This document shows positions 55,301-61,885 of a stretch of DNA of 64,000 nucleotides, one piece after another; positions within the stretch are counted from its first letter, which is position 1; each line of letters starts with the position of its first letter. The translations under genes were made by a program, and so were the position numbers. The stretch spans positions 62,001 to 126,000 of the forward strand of contig JACKJK010000005.1 in the NCBI GenBank assembly GCA_020637985.1, read 5' to 3'. The DNA comes from Rhodobiaceae bacterium. GTDB taxonomy: Bacteria > Pseudomonadota > Alphaproteobacteria > Rhizobiales > Tepidamorphaceae. Under the pieces are notes generated by a model. The model made no database searches. It was not told the DNA's origin and saw only the letters and a program-made list of their open reading frames with translations.

Positions 55301-56018
55301 CGCGCCGCCAGCGCCCGTCTGCGCCGCTGGCCAGACGTTGAAGGATGGCAAGTGTCAGTCGATCTGTCCCTCGGGCACCGAATGGCGCAACGGCGCCTGC
55401 CGCACGATCGTCATCCAGTGCCCGGCGGGCCAGGAATTCCGCAATGGCAGGTGCCGCAACATTATCGTCGAGTGCCCCGCCGGAACCGAGTTCCGCAACG
55501 GGCGCTGCCGGTCGATTTGCCCCGGTGACCAGCAGTGGATCAACGGCAAGTGCCAGTGCCCCGCGGGCACGACGTGGAAGGATGGCAAGTGCCAGTCGAT
55601 CCAGGTTCAGTGTCCGACGGGCCAGCGGCTTGTCAACGGCAGGTGCGTGCCGATCCTGATCTTTTGCCCGCCCGGCGAAGTGCTGGTGAACGGCAAGTGC
55701 ATCAGGCTGCAGATCCAGTGCCCGGCCGGGCAGGAATTCCGCAACGGTCGTTGCCGGTCGATCTGCCAGGGCGGCCAGGAGTGGATCAACGGCAAGTGCC
55801 AGTGCCCGCCGGGCACCTCACTGAAGCGCGGCAAGTGCCAGCCAAACCAGACGGAGATCCCCGGAACGACCACCCCCGGCACGGTGACGCCCGGCCCTTC
55901 GGAGATCAATCCGCAGAGTGGGCCCACGAGTTGCGGATCGGGCGAGGTGATGGTCAATGGCCGCTGCGTCAAGCTGCAGCTGAAGATCCCGAACCTAGGC
56001 ACGATCCGGATCCAGTAG
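52374..56018 (+). CDS. Large exported multidomain protein: DUF11-like repeats, peptidoglycan-binding domain, Cys-bracketed repeats
   Basis: Protein of 1214 residues. The signal peptide spans about 1-42 (ALPAVVAMIALFSALGAAQPARAAD). A unique region (about 45-355) is followed by four DUF11-like domains starting near 357, 493, 626 and 776. The first three open W/DLKIxKxF, C-x-VGExC and TNESDVPHxG. Next come a PG_binding_1 domain (about 888-952; SVQQALSGFGFDPGPIDGAFG) and a C-terminal array of twelve C-P-x-G-x(4)-x-G-[KR]-C units (983-1198). It is coupled to the upstream propeller-like protein and ends at a terminator. A cell-wall-bound surface or matrix role is inferred. Confidence 0.78.
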   Translation: MSMSAFRALRDAARRFGRKALPAVVAMIALFSALGAAQPARAADEIPGWFTQSAAYDCRTNTVVYDIELTIPPDTQAAVQAAEGGSLRVEIISDLPAGLKWISATAGGDSFGITAEIQNRLRDSDRLVAGIATILPWDSDGDGKTGTIKVRAVAEVAPGMPVPHTFAHTARLNVLVASGGGVLLYAEGLESTPPGVGLGTITRTGVPTEVTVDPAACGPDPADPGRPGRGEACLSAEAAVYCGDNPGEYTVILTGETDSPDYVIIEVLTPGVFIDVMGSLERVVAAPAVAGTYYIPLAIVGATPGSAITFSIASTTGDVGVVQDLPNGFALCCSTELVVVIPPECERLPVADPIFDLKIEKEFEDESCEVGERCMAKITVTNESDVPHVGDVEFRDSADGKPYRFGAIMAAHPVSCTTSPTEVSCTLRDANLPPRAVSAWEFYVPIIPEPAAADTVIENCADIVQQPGSTDTNATNDRGCDTIAVPAPETTPWDLKIIKEFTSETCSVGEPCGVRVTISNESDVPHSGHVSFVDDVSGRNFTLHEAPGAPWVCSIDNCTYPNANLAAHGSIHVEFAVMPTEAAAGTMIENCVDIVQQPDSLDTNDRNDRGCDTVPVSQPTQPAGRWNLKIEKNLGGGSDGICEVGERCHVYVRVTNTTDFPHAGDIVVTDDFADKPFTIPSAGGTTQGWEIEIAGTRLTARLPNANLAPHDSKYFNLHMVPTEAAAGTTIENCAEIQQPPGSADAVGTDDRNCVTMQVPAPAQQPEPMPEPVVKNDLSITKTSPSSCQATASCTYNITVANQAQGIFEGDLVISDVPGDPGAVFQGHSPASWSCSRAANGVLCSQSGVRLAQGKPASLSLTFQVPDSPALRRAGLENCAYLGGEAAGPVSKGTDVRSVQQALSGFGFDPGPIDGAFGRRTASALRSFQTSNALAVTGTITPETLERLGLTGGGASSEPFVDDFADDNAYCVTTPITAPPAPVCAAGQTLKDGKCQSICPSGTEWRNGACRTIVIQCPAGQEFRNGRCRNIIVECPAGTEFRNGRCRSICPGDQQWINGKCQCPAGTTWKDGKCQSIQVQCPTGQRLVNGRCVPILIFCPPGEVLVNGKCIRLQIQCPAGQEFRNGRCRSICQGGQEWINGKCQCPPGTSLKRGKCQPNQTEIPGTTTPGTVTPGPSEINPQSGPTSCGSGEVMVNGRCVKLQLKIPNLGTIRIQ
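53443..54960 (+). repeat. Four tandem DUF11-like domain repeats within the large exported protein
   Basis: Protein-level repeats of about 130 residues. Shared marks are an opening LKIEK or LSITK, a CEVGERC-like cysteine pair, TVTNESDVPH, a closing TEAAAGTxIENC, and (copies 1-3) DIVQQPxS with D-R-x-C. Copies 1 and 2 are the closest, including at DNA level (for example AACGAAAGCGATGTGCCGCA at 53518 and 53931), which indicates recent duplication. Copy 4 is the most diverged. Confidence 0.7.
55320..55967 (+). repeat. Twelve-unit Cys-bracketed repeat array in the C-terminus of the large exported protein
   Basis: Units of 13-18 residues of the form C-P-x-G-x(4)-[ND]-G-[KR]-C, for example CPAGQEFRNGRC twice and WINGKCQC twice. 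Eleven run without break (residues 983 to about 1160), then a proline/threonine linker, then one last unit ending at C1198. DNA repeats such as GGCAAGTGCCAGT recur. The two cysteines of each unit could form a small disulfide loop. Confidence 0.75.
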
Positions 56019-56046
56019 CGGCTGCCGGGATCGGAGACGAGACGGA

Positions 56047-56064
56047 CGGGGGCTTCGGCCCCCG
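56047..56064 (+). terminator. Intrinsic terminator after the exported two-gene operon
   Basis: CGGGGGC-TTCG-GCCCCCG hairpin with a stable UUCG-type tetraloop followed by TTTCATTG, 28 bases after the stop codon. The convergent fhlB gene ends directly beyond it. Confidence 0.8.
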
Positions 56065-56066
56065 TT

Positions 56067-56372
56067 TCATTGTTCCCGGTGATGCTTGGCTGCCGGGCTG
56101 TGGCGCAGCACGAAGCCGATCACTTCGGCCACCGCGCGGTAGAGGTCTCTCGGGATGGTGTCGTCCAGTTCGACCGCCGAAAGCGCTTCCGCGAGAACCG
56201 GATTTTCCTCTACGTGAACGCCATGCGCGCGCGCGTTCTCGATGATGCGCTCGGCGACCGCGCCGCGCCCCTTGGCGACGACCTGCGGGGCCGCTCTTGC
56301 CTCGTGATCGTAGGCGAGCGCGACGGCGACGCTGCGCTCGCCGGTCTTGCCGGCGTCCTCGCGGTCGGCCAT
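56067..56372 (-). CDS. FlhB C-terminal homologue (FhlB, EscU/YscU/FlhB family)
   Basis: Protein of 101 residues equal to the cytoplasmic C-terminal domain of the flagellar export switch FlhB: SVAVALAYDHEARAAPQVVAKGRGAVAERIIENARAHGV in two parts, then ENPVLAEALSAVELDDTIPRDLY. It begins just after the place where full FlhB has the NPTH self-cleavage motif, and has no membrane part. Such stand-alone FhlB proteins occur next to fliK and may modulate export switching. It starts 3 bases after the fliK-like gene. Confidence 0.88.
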   Translation of the reverse strand: MADREDAGKTGERSVAVALAYDHEARAAPQVVAKGRGAVAERIIENARAHGVHVEENPVLAEALSAVELDDTIPRDLYRAVAEVIGFVLRHSPAAKHHREQ

Positions 56373-56375
56373 CCC

Positions 56376-58343
56376 TCAGCCCTCCCTGTCCACGAGCCGC
56401 CCCGGCGCGCCGGGTTTTTGCGCCCGCCCGCCGGCGGGCCCGATACCGGTCTGTATGTCGAGCGCCTCGACGTCCAGGTCCGCTGCTTGCAGCACGTCTC
56501 TCAGGGCCGAAGCCTCAGCGGCGAGTGCCTGCGACGTCTCTTCGCGCTCGGCCCACAGCGCCACCGAGATCCGTGGTGCCGTGTAGGTGATCGCGGCGCT
56601 GATCGCCCCGGCCTGCGGCAAGTCGACCGCGAAGCGTACCCGCCAGACCGGCTCCTGCCCGCCGTCGCTACGCTTTCGGCGTTCTTCCTCAATGCGCAAG
56701 CCAAGCACGGATGTCTCGCGGCCGATGGCGACGGGAACCTCCGTCTGCCACACGCGCGGTTGCGCGTCGCTCGCCGGATCCGGCCTCGGCCCGCGATCAG
56801 TGTCCGGCAGGCTGGCGATCTGCAGCAGCCTGACCCTGGCCAATGCGCCCTGTGTGTCGGCCGCGAGTTGGCGCAGGACATCGTCTGCGCCTGCCGTCGG
56901 GGGAAGGGCAGGGGCCGACGGGCGCTGCGGCTGCGGCGCGGCGTGGCGTTCGGGCGGCTGCGGTGCCGTTTCGTTCTTTCCCGCTTGCGGCAACGGCGCG
57001 CGCGCCGGCACTTGCGTCGCCCCGTCCTCGCCAGCGTCTCGCAAGGCGTTCGCAAGGGCGAGCAGTGCTGACTTCAGGTCGCCTTGCGCAGCCTGCCCCT
57101 TGCCCAGCGCAGCCTCGAGAAAGGTCCCGCTCGCCTTCACGCCGGCCTGCAGGCGCTGCGGATCGGACAGCGCATCGGCGGGCAGGCGCAGGCCGAGCAG
57201 GTGGCGTGCCGCGGCCTCGGCGGGGCGGTCCAGCCGCGGACGCGTGGGATCGGCAAGCACGGCGGCAAGATGCGCGAACAGCGGCCCGAGCCCGCCCTGC
57301 ACGGCAACCGACTGTGCTCGCGTGATGGCCACCGCGTCACCCGTCGCGCTCCCTGCCACGCTCGCCTGGGTCGTGCCGGTCTGGGCCGACCCGGCTTGGG
57401 CCGTGCCGGGCTGGGCAGGCGAAGTTGCCGGCGACCGGCCGCTGCTTGCCGCTGCGTTCGCTTCGCCGGTGCCCTGTTGGGGTTGTGCCAGCGCTGCAGC
57501 GCTCGTGGCCGATGCGATCTGGCCGGCAGAAGGGGAGGCGCCTTGCGTTGCACCGGCCCCGCCACCCGGGCCTGCCAGGATCGCCTGCGCCGCTGTCGCG
57601 CCACCTGGATTGCCACCCGGATTCGGCGCCGATGGCATCGCCGCAGCAGGCGGTGCGGGTGCCGGCGTTGCACGCACCGGCGTCTGCGCGGGGCTGCCGC
57701 GCGCGACACCGGCACCGCCCTTGTCGCCAGCCGCCGCCGCGCCGGTTCCCGGGCCCGGCTGCCGGATGGTTTCGCCCTGTGACGCACGGGCGCCATCGGC
57801 CGCAACTGCCCCTGCCGGTGCCTGCCGTGGCGTTTGCGCCGCCGTTGGCTCCGTCGCCGGGCGCGGCTGCCCGGCACTTGCCGTTGTGGCAGGCGGCGAT
57901 GCGGTGCCGGCCGGCGTCCCGCTCTGGCGCGCAGCCGCGGCGGCAATGGCCTGCGGCCGCGCGGCTTGTGCGTCGGGTGCCGGTGCGCGCGGCAGCGGTG
58001 CCCGCGGCACCTGCTCGTTCGATGCCGGGTCGCGGGGCGGCGGATTGCCGGCAGCCCGTTCTGCGGGTTGCGTGCCGCCGGTTGCCGGTGGCACCACGCG
58101 CAAGGTGACGCCGGACTCGGAACGGTTGACCTGGAGCGTCACCGTGGTTCCGGGCTTCAGCGCAACCTCGGTTGCGACATCGAGCAGCGTCCGCCCGATG
58201 GCCAGGCGCACGCCATTTGCCAGTGCCTGCTGCACCTTGGCCGATATCACATCGCCATCGGCGAACGCGCTCAATGCGCTGGAAAGGTTCGCCGGGACCT
58301 GGGTCGGCGCCTGTCTGCCTGGGGGGATGCCTCCGATCGCCAT
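56376..58343 (-). CDS. fliK: FliK-like flagellar hook-length control protein
   Basis: Protein of 655 residues. The N-terminal domain (1-105) contains SALSAFADGDVISAKVQQAL and GTTVTLQVNRSESGVTLRVV. A long Pro/Ala/Gln-rich, low-complexity middle (about 110-330) probably acts as the molecular ruler. The C-terminal substrate-switching domain (about 530-650) has VWRVRFAVDLPQAGAISAAITY and VALWAEREETSQAL. Other flagellar genes are absent nearby. It lies between ppk2 (12 bases) and fhlB on the minus strand. Assignment rests on the C-terminal pattern and the FhlB partner. Confidence 0.8.
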   Translation of the reverse strand: MAIGGIPPGRQAPTQVPANLSSALSAFADGDVISAKVQQALANGVRLAIGRTLLDVATEVALKPGTTVTLQVNRSESGVTLRVVPPATGGTQPAERAAGNPPPRDPASNEQVPRAPLPRAPAPDAQAARPQAIAAAAARQSGTPAGTASPPATTASAGQPRPATEPTAAQTPRQAPAGAVAADGARASQGETIRQPGPGTGAAAAGDKGGAGVARGSPAQTPVRATPAPAPPAAAMPSAPNPGGNPGGATAAQAILAGPGGGAGATQGASPSAGQIASATSAAALAQPQQGTGEANAAASSGRSPATSPAQPGTAQAGSAQTGTTQASVAGSATGDAVAITRAQSVAVQGGLGPLFAHLAAVLADPTRPRLDRPAEAAARHLLGLRLPADALSDPQRLQAGVKASGTFLEAALGKGQAAQGDLKSALLALANALRDAGEDGATQVPARAPLPQAGKNETAPQPPERHAAPQPQRPSAPALPPTAGADDVLRQLAADTQGALARVRLLQIASLPDTDRGPRPDPASDAQPRVWQTEVPVAIGRETSVLGLRIEEERRKRSDGGQEPVWRVRFAVDLPQAGAISAAITYTAPRISVALWAEREETSQALAAEASALRDVLQAADLDVEALDIQTGIGPAGGRAQKPGAPGRLVDREG

Positions 58344-58355
58344 CAGCCTGCCGTC

Positions 58356-59228
58356 TCAGGTGGCGTAGAACTGGTCAACCGTATGCACCAGCTTCGGATC
58401 TGTCTCGCCGGCCGCCTTCAGGTCGCGGTCCTTGTAGACGACCTCGTTGAGGATGCAGCGGATCACGTTGAGGCGCAGGCGCCTCTTGTCGTTTGCCCGC
58501 ACGATGGTCCACGGCGCGTGGATGGTGTCGCTGCGTTGCAGCATGGTGTCGCGGGCGCGGGTGTATTCGTCCCACAGGCCGATGCCCTTGATGTCGATCG
58601 GCGACAGCTTCCATTGCTTGAGCGGGTCGTGCTGGCGCGCGTGCAGCCGCTTCAGCTGCATCTGCCTGCCGATGTCGAGCCAGAACTTGATGATCCGGAT
58701 GCCGTCTTCGGTGAGTGTCCGCTCGAAATCCGGCACCGCGCCGAGAAACTGCCGCGCTTGCTCCGGCGTGCAGAACCCCATCACCGGCTCGACGCCGGCG
58801 CGGTTGTACCAGGAACGGTCGAAGATGACGATCTCGCCACGCGTCGGCATGTGTTGCACGTAGCGCTGCAGGTACCACTGGCCCGCTTCGGCGTCGCTCG
58901 GTTTTGCCAGCGCCACCACGCGCGCCTGGCGCGGGTTCAGGTGTTCGGTAATGCGCTTGATCGTTCCGCCCTTGCCAGCCGAATCCCGCCCCTCGAAAAC
59001 GATCACAATGCGTTCGCCCGTGGCGATCACGTGGTGCTGCAGCTTCATGAGCTCGATCTGCAGCGCATGCAGGTCCTTTTCGTAGCGCTTGCGCCCCATG
59101 CGCTCCTGGTAAGGAAAGCCGGCAGAGCCCAGCGCGCCCTCGCTGATCTTCGCCGGCAGCTCGGGGACATTGATGTCGAAAGCGGGTGCGGTTTCCCCGC
59201 TCCTGTCCCTCGCGCGCTTATTGCCCAT
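58356..59228 (-). CDS. ppk2: Polyphosphate kinase 2
   Basis: PPK2-family kinase of 290 residues transferring phosphate between polyphosphate and nucleoside phosphates. Walker A is EGRDSAGKGGT (79-89), Walker B/lid is IFDRSWYNRAGVE (135-147), and the lid arginines lie around RQMQLKRLHARQHDPLKQWKLS. Single-domain size is typical of class I PPK2, which makes GTP or ATP from diphosphates. It is divergent from phoR beside the pst operon, linking polyphosphate use with phosphate starvation. The downstream neighbours are fliK and fhlB. Confidence 0.93.
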   Translation of the reverse strand: MGNKRARDRSGETAPAFDINVPELPAKISEGALGSAGFPYQERMGRKRYEKDLHALQIELMKLQHHVIATGERIVIVFEGRDSAGKGGTIKRITEHLNPRQARVVALAKPSDAEAGQWYLQRYVQHMPTRGEIVIFDRSWYNRAGVEPVMGFCTPEQARQFLGAVPDFERTLTEDGIRIIKFWLDIGRQMQLKRLHARQHDPLKQWKLSPIDIKGIGLWDEYTRARDTMLQRSDTIHAPWTIVRANDKRRLRLNVIRCILNEVVYKDRDLKAAGETDPKLVHTVDQFYAT

Positions 59229-59280
59229 CCTTCGCTCCCTTGCGTCTCGCCGGCCGCGCTTGCGCGGCAGTGCGCAGGCG

Positions 59281-59296
59281 TGACAATCCTGTGTCA
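59281..59296. promoter_or_regulatory. Inverted repeat between ppk2 and phoR
   Basis: TGACA-ATCCTG-TGTCA in the 125-base divergent region. The TGTCA core is shared with Pho-box halves, but the spacing is not that of a Pho box (11-base direct repeat). It may bind another regulator or be chance. Confidence 0.3.
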
Positions 59297-59353
59297 TGAA
59301 TTCTAGACAGGCTTGGACAGCGCCAGCAACGGCCATGCTCGGGGACAACCGCC

Positions 59354-60565
59354 ATGCCGGACAATGACCGGGAACGAATTGCCATCAGGGACACGGTCCT
59401 CGGTTTCTTCCGCGGCGGCCAGGCGAAGCCCGCCGGCGAGCCCGCGGTTGCCGCCGAGCAGCCGGATGCGAGCGTCCACCATGCCGCCATCCTTGCGGCA
59501 CTTCCCGATCCCGCCATCCTCGTCGATGCCGAGTTGCGCATCCGCTCGCTGAATGCTGCCGCCGTCGACTTGCTCGGCCCGCAGGACGAGGGCACGCCGA
59601 TCACCTTCGCGATCCGTGCCCCGCAGCTTGCCGAGGCGCTCCGCAATGTCCTGGCCGGCGCCCCGCCGGTGCGCGTCACCTACTACGAGAAGGTGCCCGT
59701 CGACCGCTGGCTGGAAGCCCATGTGGCGCCCATCCCCCGCGCCCGGCACGATGCCGGTGCCCCGGACCTGCTGATCGCCTTGCGCGACCTCACCGGCCAG
59801 CAGCGCATCGAGCGCATGCGCAGCGACTTCATTGCCAATGCAAGCCATGAGTTGCGCACGCCGCTTGCCTCCGTCATCGGCTTCATCGAGACGCTGCAGG
59901 GCCCGGCGCGCAACGACCCCGCCGCGCGCGACCGCTTCCTCGAGATCATGGCCTCGCAGGCAAGCCGCATGGCCCGGCTGATCGAGGACCTGATGTCGCT
60001 CAGCCGCATCGAGCAGAAGGCGCACGTGCGCCCCGGCAAGACCATCGATCTGGTTGCCACGGTTCGCCACGTGATGGACGCCCTGCTACCGATCGCCATC
60101 GAGAACAGCGTCGAACTCGTCGATGAGCTTGGCCCTGCCGGCGACGTGGTGATGGTCACCGGCGATACCGACGAACTGACCCAGGTTTTCCAGAACCTGA
60201 TCGAGAACGCGATCAGGTATGGCAAGTCCGGAGGCCAGGTGGAGGTGTCCGCCCGCCGCGTCACCGCCGCGGGCCAGCCCGAGCGCGTTGAGGTGCAGGT
60301 GCGCGACTTTGGCCCCGGCATCGCGCCTGAGCATCTCCCCCGCTTGACCGAGCGGTTCTACCGCGCCGATGTCACCACCAGCCGCGAAAGGGGCGGCACC
60401 GGCCTCGGACTTGCCATCGTCAAGCACATCCTCAACCGCCACCGCGGTAGCCTGAATGTCGAAAGCACGGTCGGCAAGGGGGCCGTCTTCACGGTCCGAC
60501 TCGACGTTTCCAAGCATCCCGAGGGCGCTGAGGGAAAGGGATCGATCGAAGGAAAGGCATTATAA
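59354..60565 (+). CDS. phoR: Phosphate-regulon sensor histidine kinase PhoR
   Basis: Kinase of 403 residues. A PAS-type domain spans about 42-145. The HisKA domain has phosphoacceptor H165 in SDFIANASHELRTPLASVIGF (158-178), and a HATPase_c domain carries the N box FQNLIENAIRYG, G1 RDFGPGIAPEHLPRLTERFYR and G2 GGTGLGLAIVKHI. The N-terminus has no obvious membrane helices, unlike E. coli PhoR; rhizobial PhoR proteins also vary here. It lies directly upstream of Pho boxes and pstS. Confidence 0.92.
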   Translation: MPDNDRERIAIRDTVLGFFRGGQAKPAGEPAVAAEQPDASVHHAAILAALPDPAILVDAELRIRSLNAAAVDLLGPQDEGTPITFAIRAPQLAEALRNVLAGAPPVRVTYYEKVPVDRWLEAHVAPIPRARHDAGAPDLLIALRDLTGQQRIERMRSDFIANASHELRTPLASVIGFIETLQGPARNDPAARDRFLEIMASQASRMARLIEDLMSLSRIEQKAHVRPGKTIDLVATVRHVMDALLPIAIENSVELVDELGPAGDVVMVTGDTDELTQVFQNLIENAIRYGKSGGQVEVSARRVTAAGQPERVEVQVRDFGPGIAPEHLPRLTERFYRADVTTSRERGGTGLGLAIVKHILNRHRGSLNVESTVGKGAVFTVRLDVSKHPEGAEGKGSIEGKAL

Positions 60566-60579
60566 AACAGATAGTTATA

Positions 60580-60619
60580 TTGTCATATTTGTGAAACTCA
60601 CCTGTCATAGAACGGTGAA
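60580..60619 (+). promoter_or_regulatory. Tandem Pho boxes upstream of pstS
   Basis: Four 7-base units spaced by 11: TTGTCAT (60580), GTGAAAC (60591), CTGTCAT (60602) and CGGTGAA (60613). Units 1 and 3 match the PhoB half-site CTGTCAT closely; 2 and 4 are weak. The arrangement is that of two PhoB dimers. It supports PhoB-dependent induction of pst genes in phosphate starvation. Confidence 0.7.
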
Positions 60620-60766
60620 GCGCGGTCAATATGGTGCGCCCCGTTCACCGCTGTTGCACATCAGGCGGACCGGGAGGCGCATCGGCTCTGGCCCCCGACA
60701 ACCGGTTGCCGACAGGTCTGCTGCACGTTGCATGAGGCGGCTAAATTCAAGCACAGGAGAGTCGTC

Positions 60767-61816
60767 GTGAAGACCACTTCCATTTCCGCCATTGCAGCGA
60801 TCGCCATCACCGGCGCGTTTGTTGCCGCGCCCGCCATGGCGCGTGACGAGATCCAGATCAAGGGATCGTCCACCGTTCTTCCCTACGCCACGATCGTTGC
60901 CGAGGCGTTCGGCGAGAACTTCGATTTCCCGACTCCGGTGGTCCAGGGCGGCGGCTCGGGTGCCGGCCGCAAGGCGCTGTGCGAAGGCGTCGGCGAGAAC
61001 ACCATCGACATTGCCAACTCCTCGAGCCGCATCAAGCAGTCGGATATCGACAACTGCAAGGCCAACGGTGTCGAGCAGGTCATGGAAGTACGCATCGGCT
61101 ACGACGGCATCGTCTTTGCCTCCGACATCAACGGTGCGCAATTCGCCTTCATTCCGGCCGACTGGTACAACGCACTGGCCGCCAAGGTGATGAAGGACGG
61201 CAAGCTCGTCGACAACGCCGCGAAGTCCTGGACGGACGTGAACGCCGACCTCCCCGACCAGGCGATCCTCGCCTTCATCCCGGGCACCAAGCACGGCACG
61301 CGCGAAGTCTTCGACGAGAAGGTTCTGGAAGCTGGTTGCGAAGCCACCGGCGCCTTCGAGGCCTACATGGCGGCAAACGGCGGCGACAAGAAAGCCGCCG
61401 GTAAGTCGTGCATCGCCCTGCGGACCGACGGCGCCTCGGTCGACATCGACGGCGACTATACCGAGACGCTGGCCCGCCTCGATGCCAACAAGAACGCCAT
61501 CGGCGTGTTCGGCCTGTCGTTCTACGAGAACAACACCGACAAGCTGCGCGTCGCCACGATGAGCGGCATCACGCCCTCGACGGAGACCATCGCCAAGGGT
61601 GAGTACCCCGTGTCGCGTCCGCTCTACTTCTACGTCAAGATGGCGCACATCGGCGTGATCCCCGGCCTCCAGGAGTACATCGACTTCTTCGTCTCCGACG
61701 ACATGGCCGGCCCGGCCGGCCCGCTGGCCGCCTATGGCCTGGTCTCCGATCCGGAGTTGAAGAAGACCCAGGAAATGGTGGCCAACGGCGGCACCGCCAT
61801 GGGTCCGCTGAACTGA
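60767..61816 (+). CDS. pstS: Phosphate-binding periplasmic protein PstS
   Basis: Exported binding protein of 349 residues of the high-affinity phosphate importer. The start is a GTG after AGGAGAGTC. The signal peptide spans about 1-25 (AIAAIAITGAFVAAPAMAR). The mature part opens IQIKGSSTVLPYATIVAEAF with the phosphate-contacting SST, then GGGSGAGRKALCEG and NSSSRIKQSD. Length and these motifs match rhizobial PstS. Tandem Pho boxes lie upstream and a hairpin downstream. Confidence 0.94.
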   Translation: MKTTSISAIAAIAITGAFVAAPAMARDEIQIKGSSTVLPYATIVAEAFGENFDFPTPVVQGGGSGAGRKALCEGVGENTIDIANSSSRIKQSDIDNCKANGVEQVMEVRIGYDGIVFASDINGAQFAFIPADWYNALAAKVMKDGKLVDNAAKSWTDVNADLPDQAILAFIPGTKHGTREVFDEKVLEAGCEATGAFEAYMAANGGDKKAAGKSCIALRTDGASVDIDGDYTETLARLDANKNAIGVFGLSFYENNTDKLRVATMSGITPSTETIAKGEYPVSRPLYFYVKMAHIGVIPGLQEYIDFFVSDDMAGPAGPLAAYGLVSDPELKKTQEMVANGGTAMGPLN

Positions 61817-61832
61817 TCGCGTGAAAAAGCCT

Positions 61833-61858
61833 GCAGGCGGCGCCGTGGCGCCGCCTGC
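61833..61858 (+). terminator. Hairpin between pstS and pstC
   Basis: GCAGGCGGCGCC-GT-GGCGCCGCCTGC, 12-base perfect arms, followed by TGTTCGTTTG. It lies 17 bases after the pstS stop. It probably attenuates transcription or stabilises the pstS mRNA so that more PstS is made than PstC. Confidence 0.65.
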
Positions 61859-61885
61859 TGTTCGTTTGTCAACGCAGGTGCCCCG

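Noticed and set aside
55320..55967. Short repeats resembling a CRISPR array
   Set aside because: The repeats keep the reading frame, vary in length and encode Cys-bracketed peptide units; there are no uniform spacers or cas genes.
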